NCBI RefSeq assembly: GCF_014633365.1
Contig: NC_068339.1
Location: 32,621,316-32,685,315, forward strand
Direction of reading: 5' to 3'
Length of the DNA: 64,000 nucleotides
From: Diospyros lotus
Lineage: Eukaryota; Streptophyta; Magnoliopsida; Ericales; Ebenaceae
Below the pieces are notes generated by a model. The model was not told the origin of the DNA and made no database searches. It worked only from the letters and a program-made list of their open reading frames with translations. How positions within the stretch are numbered: position 1 is the stretch's first letter; each line of letters starts with the position of its first letter. This document shows, in pieces, positions 22,802-35,721 of the stretch. The position numbers and the translations under genes are program-made.

Positions 22802-23956
22802 TGTTACACATGGGAAAATGCGCAAATCTAAAAATAATAGAAACGCCATGTGGTGGCCCAAAGAAGTGCCACGTGGCGAGACCACCATGGGTGACCAAGG
22901 AGGTCACACGGGGGGCCGCTACCCCCGAGTGCCACTTAGTGGGTGCGCGCAAGGCGCTGCCTCCTCGTCCAGGGCAGCCAACTAGCACGCAGCTTCCTGG
23001 CGGGGGGCCGCGCGCCCAGGCTTCCCTAAGTAAGGGTCACTCGGGGGTAAGGTAGCCTCAAGTGACCCCACTCGCGGAGGTCGTGCCTTAGAGCGTGCGG
23101 CCTCCGGCGGGCGCGGGTTCTCGCGTGCACCAGGCCTTACACCCGGGTGGGGGTACTCGGGGGCAAGCCCCATCTCCCCCAGAATGAGGGTCACAGGGGT
23201 AAGGTACCCCTGAGTAACCCCACTCGGAGGGGGTTATGCCTTAGCGCGCGCAACCGCCCTCGCATGAGGCTGCCTCCACGCGTTCGCACGGGCGGATGCC
23301 CTTGGGTGCCTGATTTCCCCTTGAGCCCGCGCGGCCTTCTCGCACTTGGCCTCACTCGTGCACAACCCTATGTGCATGGCCTTGCACGCGCACGCTCTCT
23401 TTCTTGCCCGCACCCGCATCCTCATCCGCGCTCGCACACACCCTCGAGTGAGGGTCATCCAAGGTGCCATGCCCACATCTGAGCGCCCCCATATCCTCGT
23501 GCCAACACCTCCAAAAGAATCGACCTAAAACTACCCCCGTGAGACTCGGTCAAAGCCTCTCCGAGATTCTTGCCATGAAGATTGGGTCACACGACGCATG
23601 GATGCCCCTCCCATCGTTATAAATATGAGGTCTCTCTCCCTCATTTGGTATGCGAACTCTGATATTGATACTTATTTTTTTCTTTCAAGCATTTCACTCC
23701 TACGAATTTGACTTAAGCATCGGAAGGCTTGCGCGGGGATTCACACCCACGCCCTTAATCGATTTTCTTTCTAGCAGGTCACCCATTGTCTAAAGGAGTC
23801 ATCCATCCCCCAAGTGAGGTCATCCATCGCTCAGCTCTGCCACATGAGAGTCATCCCTCCCTCCAGGTGAGGTCATCCATCGCTCAGATAAGACATAAGC
23901 GAGACATCCATTGACAGTTTTCCCTTTTACAAATTTATTGTTGTAATTGTGTAACA
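22802..23956 (+). repeat. Tat element 3' LTR
   Basis: It starts TGTTACACATGGG and ends GTGTAACA. It aligns along its length with 8482-9524 but differs by many substitutions and indels (1155 against 1043 bases), so the insertion is old. Confidence 0.85.
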
Positions 23957-24320
23957 ATACCTTCTATTTACTTTAATACATAAATGTAAAGAATAAAGTA
24001 CCCCCTATTTGGATGTAATAAAAATATCTAAAAAATAAAAATGCATAACAAGAAGAAAGTAAATTTTTGATTTTAGAACAAATTCGGGATTTGAAGATTT
24101 TATCACTTTTAAAATACATACTTTCTATTTTTTGAAAAATTTATTTAAAATTATTTTAACAATAATAAATATTAACTATCAAAATACCGGAAAGGTATTT
24201 TCCAAAAAAAATTTTTTTTTTTATATGTTCCTTATAATGCGCTAATATTCAACTTAGAACAAATAGCATTTCTTGATTCATTTTAATACATAAAATACTA
24301 TAATATTGAAAATATGTTAT
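23957..24320. repeat. Copia-type LTR remnant, right piece
   Basis: The stretch beginning ACCTTCTATTTACTTTAAT follows the order of 7011-7400 in the LTR at 5836-7481 (AAAAATATCTAAAAAAT, ACTTTCTATTT). It is the continuation of 8415-8480 across the Tat insertion. Confidence 0.7.
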
Positions 24321-25476
24321 CCACCATAAGATATATCAAAAATTTATTAGAGGATTTAAATATATGAAAAATAATTTTACTAAAATTATATTTTATTAAA
24401 TATCAAAATACACAATATATTGATTGGAATAATTTTATTCAACATCCAAATCTTCTCGAAGTTCGAAATTCCACCCCCGCCCCCCCAATCTTCCAAATCC
24501 CCATTTTACACAATTTCATAAATACCCGCACAATTCCCTTTTCAATTCATTTAAATAAATTTAAAACATTTTTATACACACATAACTCACAGCCGGCAAC
24601 CACCTCCACTTTCCCCTCAATTAATTTTGACTTTTCAAAATCTCATTGGCTTGACCTTTCAACTCACATCATTTCCATTACTTTGACTTTTTCCATAATT
24701 TATAACTCCTTTCACTTGACTTTTCCACACAAAACACTATATAAAATTTGACTCCCTCATTCATTTAAATTCGCATTTCCTTTGACTATTCAACACACAT
24801 CAATTTCTTTATTTAACTCCACACTAATCCCATTTTTAATCACAATGTTTTTACTTTTCAACAATTATAGGTTTGACAAATACACAACTAATACCTCATT
24901 TATTTTTACTCCCTAATATACAATAAATTTCACTAATTTTGCCTTTTCAAACATACACGTACAATTTTTTAATACTTTATATATATCAAGTGACTTAGCA
25001 AATCAAACTTAGTAGAAAATGATCGAAAGACTGAAGGAGAACAGGCAATCATTCACCATCGATCGATAACTCATAGCTATCGGTTGACAACCTATTCAGC
25101 CTTCTTGTTGCCTCAGCTCTAAATTATCGTTCACTTTCCTTGGCCATATTTATTATTTCCTTTTTAGATAACCTATGATGCACACTAAATAATATAATGA
25201 TATTTTACAAAACTTGCACACACGTAACCACAAAGTTACAAGGCTCCTTATTTACCTTTTTGCAATAGCTAATCTTATACTAAAACAATTCCCAAATTCT
25301 AAATTTATACTTAGACTCTAAAAATTTCTAGAAACTTCCCACCACCTCTCTATTCACAAACACAACAATATAAATTTCCTCCATTAAGCTTCTCAATCCA
25401 CAAGCTCAAATAATTAATTCATTTCAAATACAAAAATAAATTATTCTTAATTTTCTCAAAATATCGAGATGTTACA
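24321..25476 (-). repeat. Probable LTR fragment, unclassified
   Basis: The right edge reads TATCGAGATGTTACA, which on the minus strand is TGTAACATCTCGATA, a Gypsy-type LTR start. The other end cannot be placed. The DNA is AT-rich and non-coding, with many TTTGACTTTTC-like words at 24600-24800. Confidence 0.4.
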
Positions 25477-25689
25477 ATTTAACAACTTATGCATCTTCAG
25501 TTAATTCATTTACTATGAAGGTTAGTTCAATAGATTCAATCTATCACGTATTTAGGTATGGCATTGTACCTGAGTCATTTTCAATAAGCCATTAGATAAT
25601 AGAGATTACAATTGAGGCTTCATTTTGAAATTCTTGATCTTAGAATTTTCAACAAAGTGCTATCATAGTCTAGCCACAGAGGAGAAATA

Positions 25690-26128
25690 TGGAATGTGAT
25701 GCCTGAAAATGAAGTTTATACTTGGTGTTCAAGAGGTGTAGAGCATCCTATAAAAAGGATACAATGCGTTTCAAAATGAAGAATGCCTCATTCAAAGCCA
25801 AAAGAACCTTGCAAAAGAATCGCAAGTTGGATCAACAAGCCATGATCATCATTCATATCGATTTGAATGATGCAGTGTTCAAAATAATAGGCTGCTATAC
25901 AAAGCAGAAATAAGCATGGGAGATACTTCAAAATTGTTGTAAAGGAGTTGATAAAGTGAAAAAGTTTTGCCTTCAAAGTTTTAGAGATGAGTGTGAATAT
26001 CTTCAAATTAAAGAATTAGAATCTGTTTTCTATTATTTTACTATAATGTTGGGTGTTGTTAACCAAATGAATACAATGATGAAAATCTTGATGAAATATT
26101 CATGTAACTGAGAAAATTCCTCCATCAC
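25690..26128 (+). pseudogene. gag: Copia gag fragment (UBN2-type), first part
   Basis: Allowing frameshifts and stops, the translation follows Copia gag: a Leu-Gly-Val-Gln-Glu-like start near 25723, RKLDQQAMIIIHIDLND, then AWEIL-like, GVDKVKKFCLQSFRDE, LQIKELESVFYYFT and NQM. The frame is cut by the element at 26132 and picks up at 28018. Gag would form the particle shell. This copy is broken. Confidence 0.7.
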
Positions 26129-26131
26129 TTA

Positions 26132-28014
26132 GGGTTTGTTTGATTGCAAGTATGGAATTTATATGAAAAGAAAAATATTTTCTAGACAATTGAATTGCTT
26201 AGAATTAAATTTTAAGGAAAATGTCAATTAAAGGTGTTTGATTGGCTTAATTTTTCACTTATAAATTATTGTATTTTTCTAGCTTTTGGTGTTTGATAGG
26301 CATTATTTCCATAGAAATAGGCATTTTTTTTTCAATTTTTGTTGTTTGATAGGCTATTATTTTCCATGAGAATTGGTACTTTTTCCATGGAAATTATACC
26401 ATTTTTTATAGAAATTTTTTGAAAAATACACAAATCAATAATTAAATATACAAAAATAATAAGATACACATATACACATAATCAATAATCAATAATCAAT
26501 TATACAAAATAATCAAATGCATACATATTTAGAAAATAATAAATAAATAAATCACAAAATAATCAAAAATAATAATAAATTAGATACACATACACAATAT
26601 AATAAATAATCTAAAAAAATTCAAGAAAACATTACAGGAGACAAAGGGGAAGGGGAAGGGCTGTCGTTCAGTCACCACCAACACTGCCTACCGCCATAGT
26701 TGCCGCGACCGCCTACCGCCGTTGACCTTGCATGCCTCCGTCGACGCTCCTGCCTTCATTGTCCAATGTCGCCGCTACCTCAGAGCTGTCGCCAGCCGCC
26801 TTTGTTCAAACCGCACAACCACTGTCGAACGGTGGCCCAGGAGGAATATGCTTATCCACGTGCCTCGCCGCCATCTTCAGCTTCACTAGCGATACACATC
26901 ATTTGGATGCCTCAACATCGCTCCCAAGCTTCCCATTTTTCCATTCTATCGCAAATCTGATGAGTTTAACACAATTTGGACCAAAACGAATCAAAGGTAA
27001 ACAATTAAACAAGAAAATCGAAATCAACAGAAATTGAGATCTAAAATCCTTTTCGTTACCAGTACAAAGGGGAATGCAGATTGATTCGTCAATATCTTGG
27101 TGAGAAATGCCAATGGTAGGGGCGATATATGTGTGTCAAAAATCAATGTGAAAACGAAATATGTGGATTTAGGAAAATTGATGAGGGAAATAGGGAATTT
27201 GTGTGATGTTTATAAGAGAAGTAGATGTCTCCCTCATCGTCCACGCCGTCGCCCCCAAGATCCTTGCTCGTCCTCGTCATTTCTGAACTGAAACTCCATC
27301 GTTTCAATGTTTATTTCAGCCATCTCTTTCGGGGACGTTTCAACCCTCACCGGCCGCGACCTTTGGCCTCTTCCCCGCCGGCCACCTTGCTTGCTGTCGT
27401 TGATGGCCGTCACTGGTCGTTGCAACTGCTGATGGCCCATCATTCTCTTCTCTTCTCCATCAGGGTCGGCCTAAGGCCTATGCCTGGAGCCCCTCAAAAA
27501 TTTGGGCCCCCCCAAACCCTCCCCCCAACAGTAGAGAACAAAGCACCCCCAAAAAAATTGGCCCCCACCCCCCCAACCAAAAAGAAAAATACAACAGAGA
27601 ACAAAGCACCCTCAAAAAATTTGCCCCCTTACCTCGAAAAAAAATTCCCCCCCCCCCGGAAAAAAAAATTTGGGGCCCCCAAAAAATACACCACGCCTCC
27701 CTCCCAAAAAATTTATTATCGCCTAGGGCCCCATTGGGCCTTGGGCCGGCCTTGTTCTCCATTGATGACAGATGCGTTGGAAGGGGAAGAGCAGTTGTGC
27801 AGTGTTGATGGGTGGGCTATTTTCCATGGAAAATTGCATCTACCCCCCATGAGAAAGCCAATTCCAACAAAAGTGAGAAAATAACATCACTGTGATGAAA
27901 AGTTGAAAAATATTTTTCATAAAAAATTTGTCCAATGAAACAAGTCAAAAGTTGAAATTTGAATAGAAAATAACCATTTTTCATGAAAAAAAAAGAATCC
28001 AATCAAATAGGCCC
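26132..28014. mobile_element. PIF/Harbinger-like non-autonomous element, target duplication TTA
   Basis: The left end GGGTTTGTTTGATTG and the inverted right end GGGCCTATTTGATTG match at 12 of 15 positions. The flanks are TTA (26129-26131) and TTA (28015-28017), the usual PIF/Harbinger target. Copia gag homology resumes beyond it. There is no transposase. A GC-rich segment at 26650-27440, likely of host origin, lies inside. So does a nested unit at about 27463-27752 bounded by AGGGTCGGCCT and its inverse. The 219-residue ORF at 27225-27884 runs through poly-C/A tracts and is not credible as a gene. Confidence 0.6.
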
Positions 28015-28017
28015 TTA

Positions 28018-28176
28018 ATTTAAAGTTAGCCTTTGTTTTCTCATCGCCATAGAGTAGTCCATGAGCTAGAAGATCTTACTAAGAAAGATTGAAAAAGAAA
28101 GAAGACTTAGCAGTACATGTTATTTAGGAAAAACTCTCATTTGAAGATAAAGACAATGGACACAATTGATCACAAG
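28018..28176 (+). pseudogene. gag: Copia gag fragment, second part
   Basis: The segment gives ERLKKKEDLAV and KLSFEDKD in shifted frames, the region before the zinc knuckle in Copia gag. It continues the fragment at 25690-26128. Confidence 0.55.
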
Positions 28177-30432
28177 TGTGACGCCCCGTTCCCACTTACG
28201 GGTACTACTTGTGAACAATCAACCAAATTGCTCACATGCCCAGTCATTCGTGAAAGGTAGACTATATTTCAATACGAAATGCCCTAGATGGGAACTAGGC
28301 TTCATCATTCACTTCTCTCACCCCCAGGATCTGCTAGCAGATTTGGGCTTTAACCATACTACACTTGGCTATTTAATTTCCATTAAGAATGTCCAATCAC
28401 CATTTTGATTTATTTTAATTCTTTTTCTTTCCAAGAATTCCACTAGACTCCATAAAAATCACTATTTTAATCAACTCATTGATTTTTACCAATTTTCGAG
28501 GAAAAACTCAAAATTTTTATTTTTTAAAAATTCGACATTTATCTAAAAAAATGCCAGAAAAATTCATTTATTTTGAAAATTCATTCGGGGCCCAAAATCA
28601 ATTAAGAAATGCCCCCAAAATCCCTAAATTTTCAAAAAAATTGGCCAGAGAGGCCTATGGCGCGCCCCGAGCTTACCCAGGGCCCAACTGCGCGCTGGTC
28701 GCGGGCCGTGCGCACCCGCGCCTACTCGAGAGGGGCCGCCCGCGCACGGCTGCTACCAGCCACCTACTGCTTCAAATTTTTTTTTCTTTAGCTTTTAAAC
28801 ACGTACTTTCTAGAATATAATTACAATACATACACATCACAATTATTCAAATTTGCCTCAATTTTTCCATAAATAAGGCTTACCCAATCTCCTTGATGAT
28901 TACACAACATACATAAAAAATAAGAATACATTAACATTTTAGGCTTCACTTAAGCCATCAACTAACAAAATACATTTTTTGAAGCGTTCTCCATGCTCTC
29001 CATCCAAATTCTTGCTTTCTCATTACTTGGCAACCTATATGTGAGGTAAAAACCTCATGAGCTCAAGACTCAATAAGGGTGAACATAACAAGATTATATG
29101 ATACCAAATGCATACAAGTGTGGCTAGGTCTCTTTACCCTCACAACCCACCATTCCCACCATGTTCCCAATCTATCCTATGGCCATAGGTCTCATGTACA
29201 CAATAGAACATCCAAAATGTAATATACACATTTATAAACCATACTTACAACACATTGCAAAGCCACCTTCTCATGGGGCCATCCCTTACCTTGACTCCTC
29301 AAGATCTTCAATAAACTTTAATCTTCAAGACCTTCCTTGCTTCCATTCCCTTAAAAAAATATTAAACCTTGATCTTAAAACCATTACTTCAGAAGACTAG
29401 AAGATTAAAGAAGCAAGAAGGCTCTACTTCTTAACAAACCAAAAGAGCTAGGCTCTCTACTTCTTCCATTTCCTTCTTCTTCTTCTTCTTCTTCTTCTCT
29501 CCATTGGAAGACTTCAACCTTTACTCTCTTGAAATTCTCTTTTATATCTAATAACTTCAAGATCCAATACTAGCCATTGGATTTTCTTTAAGAGAGCTAA
29601 TCTCATCCATTAAAAATAGCACAATCCATGCCATTTGGTCTTCTTAAATCTCCACCCTTAGATTTCTTTCCCTTATTCAAGACTAAATCCCCACCATTCA
29701 AGAAAACACAATCTATGTGCTCTTTAACTTTTAATCTCAACCCTTGAAAATTCAAGACAATTCCTCCACCCTTGATCTTGACTTCAAGTCCCAAAAATAG
29801 AATTTCTTTTCTATTTATTTAATTTGACCATTTTCCAACCATTAATGCATGACTAATTTCATTTTTCTTTTGAATTTTCTTTAATCCATATAATCATGCC
29901 TCTCATTACATGCTTGAAAGACTAAATATAATTTTTTTTTGCATTTAATTAAATCTCTCCATTTAACTTGGACCACATAATGCCACGTGTCACTCGAAGA
30001 CACCAAACTTAGCTTCTAAGCTTCCATCTCAACCATCCATGTGGCATTACCACATTAATCCACCAATTTAGGGAAAATTAATCACTTCTTACATATTAAC
30101 ACACTATAATTAATTTTCCTCTTTAATAATAAAATTCCCTCATGGAATTTACTCCAAAATTATCAAAATACCCTTTGTGAATTATTAATCCCATTCATCT
30201 TCACTTAAATACAAAAATGGGAATTTAATTCACTTACATACTTAATTCCACCTAGGAATTATTTTTAATTTACCAAAATACCCTTTATTGGACTTCACTA
30301 TCCAAATTACCAAAATGCCTCTATCCTAGAGCACCTTTATTCTCAATAATCCATTACCTTTTTAAGGGCATTTCTTGGAAGTTTCTCACTTCCTTTCTCA
30401 TTCTCTTAACACCGGTAACACCGGGTGTTACA
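28177..30432 (-). mobile_element. Gypsy solo LTR, target duplication ACAAG
   Basis: The ends are TGTGACGCCCCG at 28177 and CCGGGTGTTACA at 30432. The flanks ACAAG (28172-28176) and ACAAG (30433-30437) match perfectly. Minus orientation is supported by the block TGAGGTAAAAACCTCATGAG near 29041, the reverse of the block near 15220 in the plus-oriented LTR at 13036-15820. No gene lies inside. Confidence 0.9.
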
Positions 30433-30437
30433 ACAAG

Positions 30438-30518
30438 GTATAAGAGAAATCAAGGTCGAGGAAGATGTTGCGGTAAAGGATATTAGTGAAATACCCTAAT
30501 AATAGATTTAGATGACAA
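30438..30518 (+). pseudogene. gag: Copia gag fragment, basic region before the zinc knuckle
   Basis: YKRNQGRGRCCGKG matches the Arg/Gly-rich stretch that precedes the CCHC knuckle in Copia gag. Coding similarity ends at about 30518. Confidence 0.5.
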
Positions 30519-31960
30519 TTGTTGGGCATTATGATTTTATTGTAACTCGTCTCCAAGGGGGAGTTCTCCTGAAGAAGGTTTTCCTCTAGGAGAAGAAGTT
30601 CTCATAACAAAGGCATGTCATCTCGAGGGTAAAAGTTCTCCCGAAGAATCAATACACAAGTCCTCCTAGAGAATGACAAGGAGTTTCCTCGAAGAGGCAC
30701 ATCGCACACCTATAATCCATGTGGTCGAGCCATCCTCCCAGGGAAGAACAAGGGAGAATATTCTCTTGGACAACTCTTGAACAACTACTGCTGTATACTT
30801 CTACACTACTTTACTTGCATTCTAGATTTCACCATGGCATCACCTAACTTAAGCATTAAAGGGCCCGTATGGGAGAAATCTCTGCATGCCTTTTGACTTG
30901 CTTTTTTCCCTACATACCTTTTTTGAGAACACATCAACTCTCCTAGACAACGGAGACTTTCTTTGATAATTCTAACTCTCTTCCAGCTAAACACTAGCTT
31001 TCCTGGATAGTGGATGGAGCCTACCTAGAAAATCGCTTCGCCGTCGCTAAGTTCTCTTGCACAACTTTGTTCTCTGCCTAACCTAACCAACTTCTTTCTT
31101 GAGCTTTCCCAGATAAATAAATTTTAATTGTTATATCCCAAGCAATAACAAGGCTAGCTTATGCTAGACAATCACCACTACTACAAATGGAGGAAGCCAC
31201 TGGGGTCGAAACAAGTTCCCTCGAAGAACTTGCAACTTCTCCCAAAGAACATCACCCATAAGTTCCCTGGAAAAACTCTTAGCTAACTGCATAACTAATC
31301 CTCCTGGATAAGGACTTGGGGAGCCGAAGGCCGGCCTTCAAGTCCTCCTAATAATTTCTCTAGACAATTTGTACTATCATCCAATCAATGACGTCCTCTC
31401 GAACAATGGATGCATCCTACCAAACAACTTTATACTTTTATCAGGTTCTACAATATGCATTTCTCGAGGCGTGCTACAACCCAGATGGAATCTAAAAGTC
31501 CCAATGGGAGCCTTGGGACCTCCGAGAGGAATAGTGTCACAAATTGTCTCTCTTGTGGAATACCAAGAGCTCAACAAAAGCTATGACGAATTGTAGAAAA
31601 GCAAAGAAGAGAACTCTAAGGTGCTTGAGGACATTTCAAGTTTCCTACAAGACATTCTTCCCACCGCTGAACTGCCCTCATCAGTAGGGCCTTTGGCTTC
31701 AAGCGGGAATGAGTCTCACTCCTTAAGATAATCATATATACCGCCTCAAGTTCCTCAAGGGATACACCATCATATATTTATCCTTGAAAAGGAATACCTA
31801 GAAAGATGAAGCCAAGCTGGAAAATGTATGGCCCATGATGAATCACCCAATGGAATTGTACCACAAAGCCCCTTATAGTCACAAGTAAGGAAGATTATCA
31901 AGGAAATTCTTGAATGGGAGAGAGTTGCTTTTGTTTGCAAAGGTGCTTATTACAGAAGAA
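30519..31960 (+). other. Probable Gypsy LTR and leader remnant
   Basis: From TGTTGGGCATTATG at 30519 the DNA has many near copies of TTCTCCCGAAGAA and TCCTCTCGGA-like words, as in the word-rich LTRs of Tat elements. Tat gag similarity follows downstream. I cannot place the LTR end or primer site. The ORF at 31369-31596 shows no family. Confidence 0.35.
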
Positions 31961-32440
31961 TGACTTTCACAGTTGATTTATGGAGGGGATCGCTCCCTAC
32001 AAAATTTGAACTCCGTGTAGTTATCTATCTACTTTGGAAAAGGAAATCCTACTTAGCATCTGCAATGATATGAATCCATCATGTTCTTCCATGGATAAGG
32101 TGATGCCATGATATCCCACATATTCCCCTTGACCTTAGTAGACCATGCTCGAGACTGGTTCTACGAACTTCCTAAAGGTTCCATTTCTATGGCAAGAGTT
32201 TGTCCTGGCATTTTCTCCTCAAGAGCCGAATAAGATGCTAAAGTAATACATAGACCGCTTCAGATATGCCACACTCGAAGTTCACAAAATACAAGTTTCC
32301 ATAGTGGTTATAACACTTTTATAGGGGACAACTTTTACCTCGCTAAGGGAATATTTAGGCTACATCATTGGCTTACCTTCTACTAAATGCCAACAGATTC
32401 AAGGTACAAGTAGAGATACTTGATAGCTTCATCACCTCAA
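31961..32440 (+). pseudogene. gag: Tat-type gag fragment
   Basis: Shifted frames give HIFPLTLVDHARDWF, FYELPKGSIS and then a YIDRFRYAT-like block. These correspond to the conserved FP-T-L-AR-WF and L-P-SI blocks of Tat gag. Stops and frameshifts are frequent. Confidence 0.5.
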
Positions 32441-33068
32441 GTAAAAAAAGAAAGTTGTAAAAGAGAGAGGTCCACCAATGTAAGTCCTTATCCACCTAAG
32501 GTAAAATCTCACAAGACCGATACGATCATCAGAGTGAAGTTTCAAACCTTCAAACTCTATCAGAGTACTTCACTACCATACTTTCTAATGTGGGATCCAT
32601 TGGATCGATTCACTTTCCTTCTTCCACCAGGAAATCTTAAGGAAAAAACCTAAATTCTTTCTACATGTTCCATAAATTCTTGAGTCATTCAATCGATAGG
32701 TGTTGTTGTTAAAATACAACAATTGAGATTTGTAGTGTGGGAACGCTGCAACCATGGTGGAGTGAGGCGAACAATTGGTAGGTGTTTACTATTGGAAATA
32801 TATGACAGGTGGCTCCAATCTCTGATTGTCCCGGTAGGAGTCTTAAATAATCCCTCGGGTGCATTTCTGGCAGAGGATTAATCCATCCAGGAGTAACTTC
32901 TTGTGTGTCCAAGGTATAACTTTCCTGACAAGAGAGGGGTCGTTTATGGTGGTTTTTACAAAATGTTGAGGATAAACATGCATTTAGGCATAAAGACTGT
33001 GGCCTTTGGTCAAATTCTGATGGGTTTAAGAGGAATCCCCACCTTCTGGAGGTTAGTGGCCTAGGTGT
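32441..33068. other. Unclassified retroelement debris
   Basis: I see no recognisable domain, terminal repeat or duplication between the gag fragment and the LTR start at 33069. Confidence 0.5.
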
Positions 33069-34728
33069 AATACCCGAGAAATCCTTATGGGTATAAATGG
33101 TATTTTATGAAGGGTATAAAGGGAATTTTTAAAAGAATGAGGCTGTAGGGTACACTATCGCAGTTTTAGGTGACTTAAATGACCGAAGGAAGTACCCCTG
33201 ACCCTAGATAGCTAAGGAAATTGGAATAGTACCGACGAGTAATTCGAGTTATGATTTTACGTATCAAAAGAAATTGGATCGGGAACAATTTTTGGTATAG
33301 CTGTTGACCGGGCTTAGAAAATCGAATCAACGTAGGGAGCACCTGAAAAGTCAATGGAATGTGCAGAGGACAAATAAATTATATGTAGAATAACCCTTGA
33401 GCGAATTCAGGTTGAAATGAAGGGAGTTAGGGTCAAATCGACCAACAGGGCCAAAGTGTAATTTACCAATTTTTCTCGAGGGAGGTCAAAATGATAGTTT
33501 TTCAGAAAATTCGAGGATGAAATGAAGAGTACTAATCTTGTGGGCCGTAGTGGTATAGTTGGATAGTGCAAGAGTGCTTAGGAAAGGGCAGAAAAGTCAT
33601 TGGAAGAAACCAAGGGGGTGGAAGTGTAATAAATCAAATTTGTGGTGTGAACGCGACAAGAAAAATCAGCCGCCGCAATCCACCACACGTGGAGGCCATT
33701 TTCGATGATGGGACAACTGAGGGAGAGCTGGGGGAGGTAGTATACGGCGGTGGGAGGCTTGGGGGCCTAGCCATGGCCGTTGATTGGCTGAGATCTAGCC
33801 TGGTTTTGGGTATAAAAATGGGCCAAGGGTTTCAAGATTTTTGGCATCAAATTCATCTGATTTGAGGATGAATCGAGGGAACCCAGTAGAGGGCTTTTGC
33901 TCCTTGGTGTTTGGGCATTGATTTCGAAGCGTTTTGGAACTTTTGGGGTATGTTTTGTGGCCATTCGAAGATCATCGGAAAGCTTTAGGCAGACGCCTCC
34001 GCCGCACCTACAACTACCGATTTAGAGGGTTTTTCGGTGGCTTTTTGGCTAGCAACTGATTCCAAAGTGATCGTCTAGATGAGGTCTTGAAGGGGGTACC
34101 CTCAGATCTTCCATTGGAACAATCGTCAGTGGCCGGAGAATTGAGGAAGAAGGTGGCGCGTGGCTGCATGCGCCACACTCCACGGGCAGGGCGAGTGAAG
34201 GCGCATGACACAGGGGTTTTTTTGGTATTTTCTCTTACTATTTTTCTTAAATTATTTTAGGAATTATCATGTTAAAATATTTGGAAAAATGTTTAAGGAG
34301 ATAATTATTTTTGAATTATCGAGGTGAAAATTAGGAAAAAATGGAGGAAATTATGGAAAAATTGAGGAAAAATAAATGTTGATGCTCTTTAATTAAATAT
34401 GGTGTTTAGGGTGTGTCGTGGTTTGAGATTATGTATAAGTTCTGGTGTTTGTGATTTAGCACTCAAATCGAGGTAGTGCACGAGGATCGAGGCATTCCGA
34501 ATACGTCCAAAGATTAGTGGTTCGATTCTAGTATTACCTTGTCTTGAAGGTGTGTTGGTGTGTGTGTAGTGGGTTCAGGTGAGCGGTTTGACCCTCCCAA
34601 GCTTAGGTTACATGTAGTTGAACCAGTTTAAGTGAGCGGTTATACCCTCCAGAACTCAGGGTGTTATACATAGGAGCTTTACTTATGTACTTATGGCATC
34701 GTATGCATATTGAACATGTGGTATAGTT
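33069..34728 (+). repeat. Truncated Tekay/Del-type LTR
   Basis: It starts TGTAATACCCGAGAAATCC and has a Tekay-like layout, with a GACCGAAGG block and CGACGAGTAATTCGAG. It stops without a terminus where integrase sequence begins at about 34729. It is too different from the LTR at 35722 to be its pair. I read the junction as a deletion or recombination scar. Confidence 0.55.
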
Positions 34729-35600
34729 TTAGATCGGGACCCGAGGTTAATCTCGAGGTTCTGGGAGAGTTTGCAGGAATGCACGGGGACCCAGCTAAAA
34801 TTGAGTACGACTTATCACCCCCAGACTGACGGGCAATCAAAGAGGACAATTCAAATGCTTGAAGATATGTTAAGATCCTGTGCCCTTGATTTTGGAGGAA
34901 ATTGGGAGGAGCATCTTCCATTAGTAGAATTTGCATACAACAATAGTTACCACAACAGCATCGGGATGGCTCCTTATGAGGCTTTGTATGGAAGAAAATG
35001 TCGGTCGCCTATCTGTTGGACCGAAGTAGGGGAACGACAGATGTTGGGGCCCGAGCTTGTACAATAGACTACTGGTAAGATTCGAATAATCCAAAAGAGG
35101 ATTGAAGCTGCGCAAAGCCGACAAAAATCCTATGCTGATCAAAGAAGAAGGGATCTAGAGTTCAAGGTAGGAGATCTAGTGTATCTCAAAGTGTCAACCT
35201 AGCATCTGGTGACGCGTGGAAATGGTAAAGGAAAGTTGAAGACAAGATATATAGGACCATATCTAATTGTGGACAGAGTCGGACCTTTGGCCTATCGATT
35301 GGAGCTTCTACCTAGCTTGTCTGGGATTCAAAACGTGTTCCATGTCTCCCAACTTCGAAGGTATGTACCAGATCCAACCCTCGGAGTTCGGGTGGAGACA
35401 ATTGAGCTAAGAAATGACTTAACCTACCCAGAGTCACCTGGAGCAATTTTAGATCGCCGAACTCAAGTGTTGCAGAATAAAGAGATCTCGTTAGTGAAGG
35501 TTCAGTAGGGAAAGCACTCAGATGATGAGGCAATGTGGGAACTTGAGGAAACAATTAGGAAGGAAGAAATATCCTCATGTGTTTGAGGAAATGGAAATAG
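34729..35600 (+). pseudogene. pol: Tekay/Del integrase C-terminal half and chromodomain (element A)
   Basis: The translation begins in the second catalytic block of integrase ([20 protein letters not shown]) and continues with [20 protein letters not shown] (catalytic Glu replaced by Lys). It follows through [18 protein letters not shown], a stop at 35065, KVGDLVYLKVST, a stop at 35201, and GIQNVFHVSQLRRYVPDP. The tail (AILDRRTQVLQNKEISLVKV, a stop, then an EAMWELEETIR block) is the chromodomain of chromoviruses, which steers integration by binding modified histones. The 5' part of the element is missing. Confidence 0.85.
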
Positions 35601-35707
35601 AGTAGGAAATTTTTATATTTTCTTCTAGAAATTGTATTCCAGAATGCAATAATTATTTAACCTTCAATAATTTCGAGTATGTTTCAAATTTTGAGAACAA
35701 AATTCAT

Positions 35708-35721
35708 TTAGGGGGGGAGAA
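35708..35721 (+). promoter_or_regulatory. Polypurine tract of Tekay element A
   Basis: TTAGGGGGGGAGAA directly precedes the LTR start TGTAATACGCC. Confidence 0.85.

Larger units (their letters stand above)
8482..23956 (+). mobile_element. Tat-lineage Ty3/Gypsy retrotransposon, old and nested
   Basis: Two related LTRs (8482-9524 and 22802-23956) start TGTTA and end TAACA and bracket about 13.3 kb. Inside, in order, are broken gag, RT, RNase H, a second RNase H, integrase and an antisense accessory ORF. The second RNase H and the antisense ORF mark the Tat clade. Protease and the first half of RT are missing. Many stops, LTRs that differ in length and sequence, and two solo LTRs in the integrase region show it is old. 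It sits in the Copia-type LTR. The flanks TATCTT and TACCTT may be a mutated target duplication. Confidence 0.85.

Noticed and set aside
27225..27884. ORF of 219 residues on the plus strand
   Set aside because: More than half of it is poly-C/poly-A sequence giving Pro and Lys runs. It spans the edge of a nested unit and has no conserved block.
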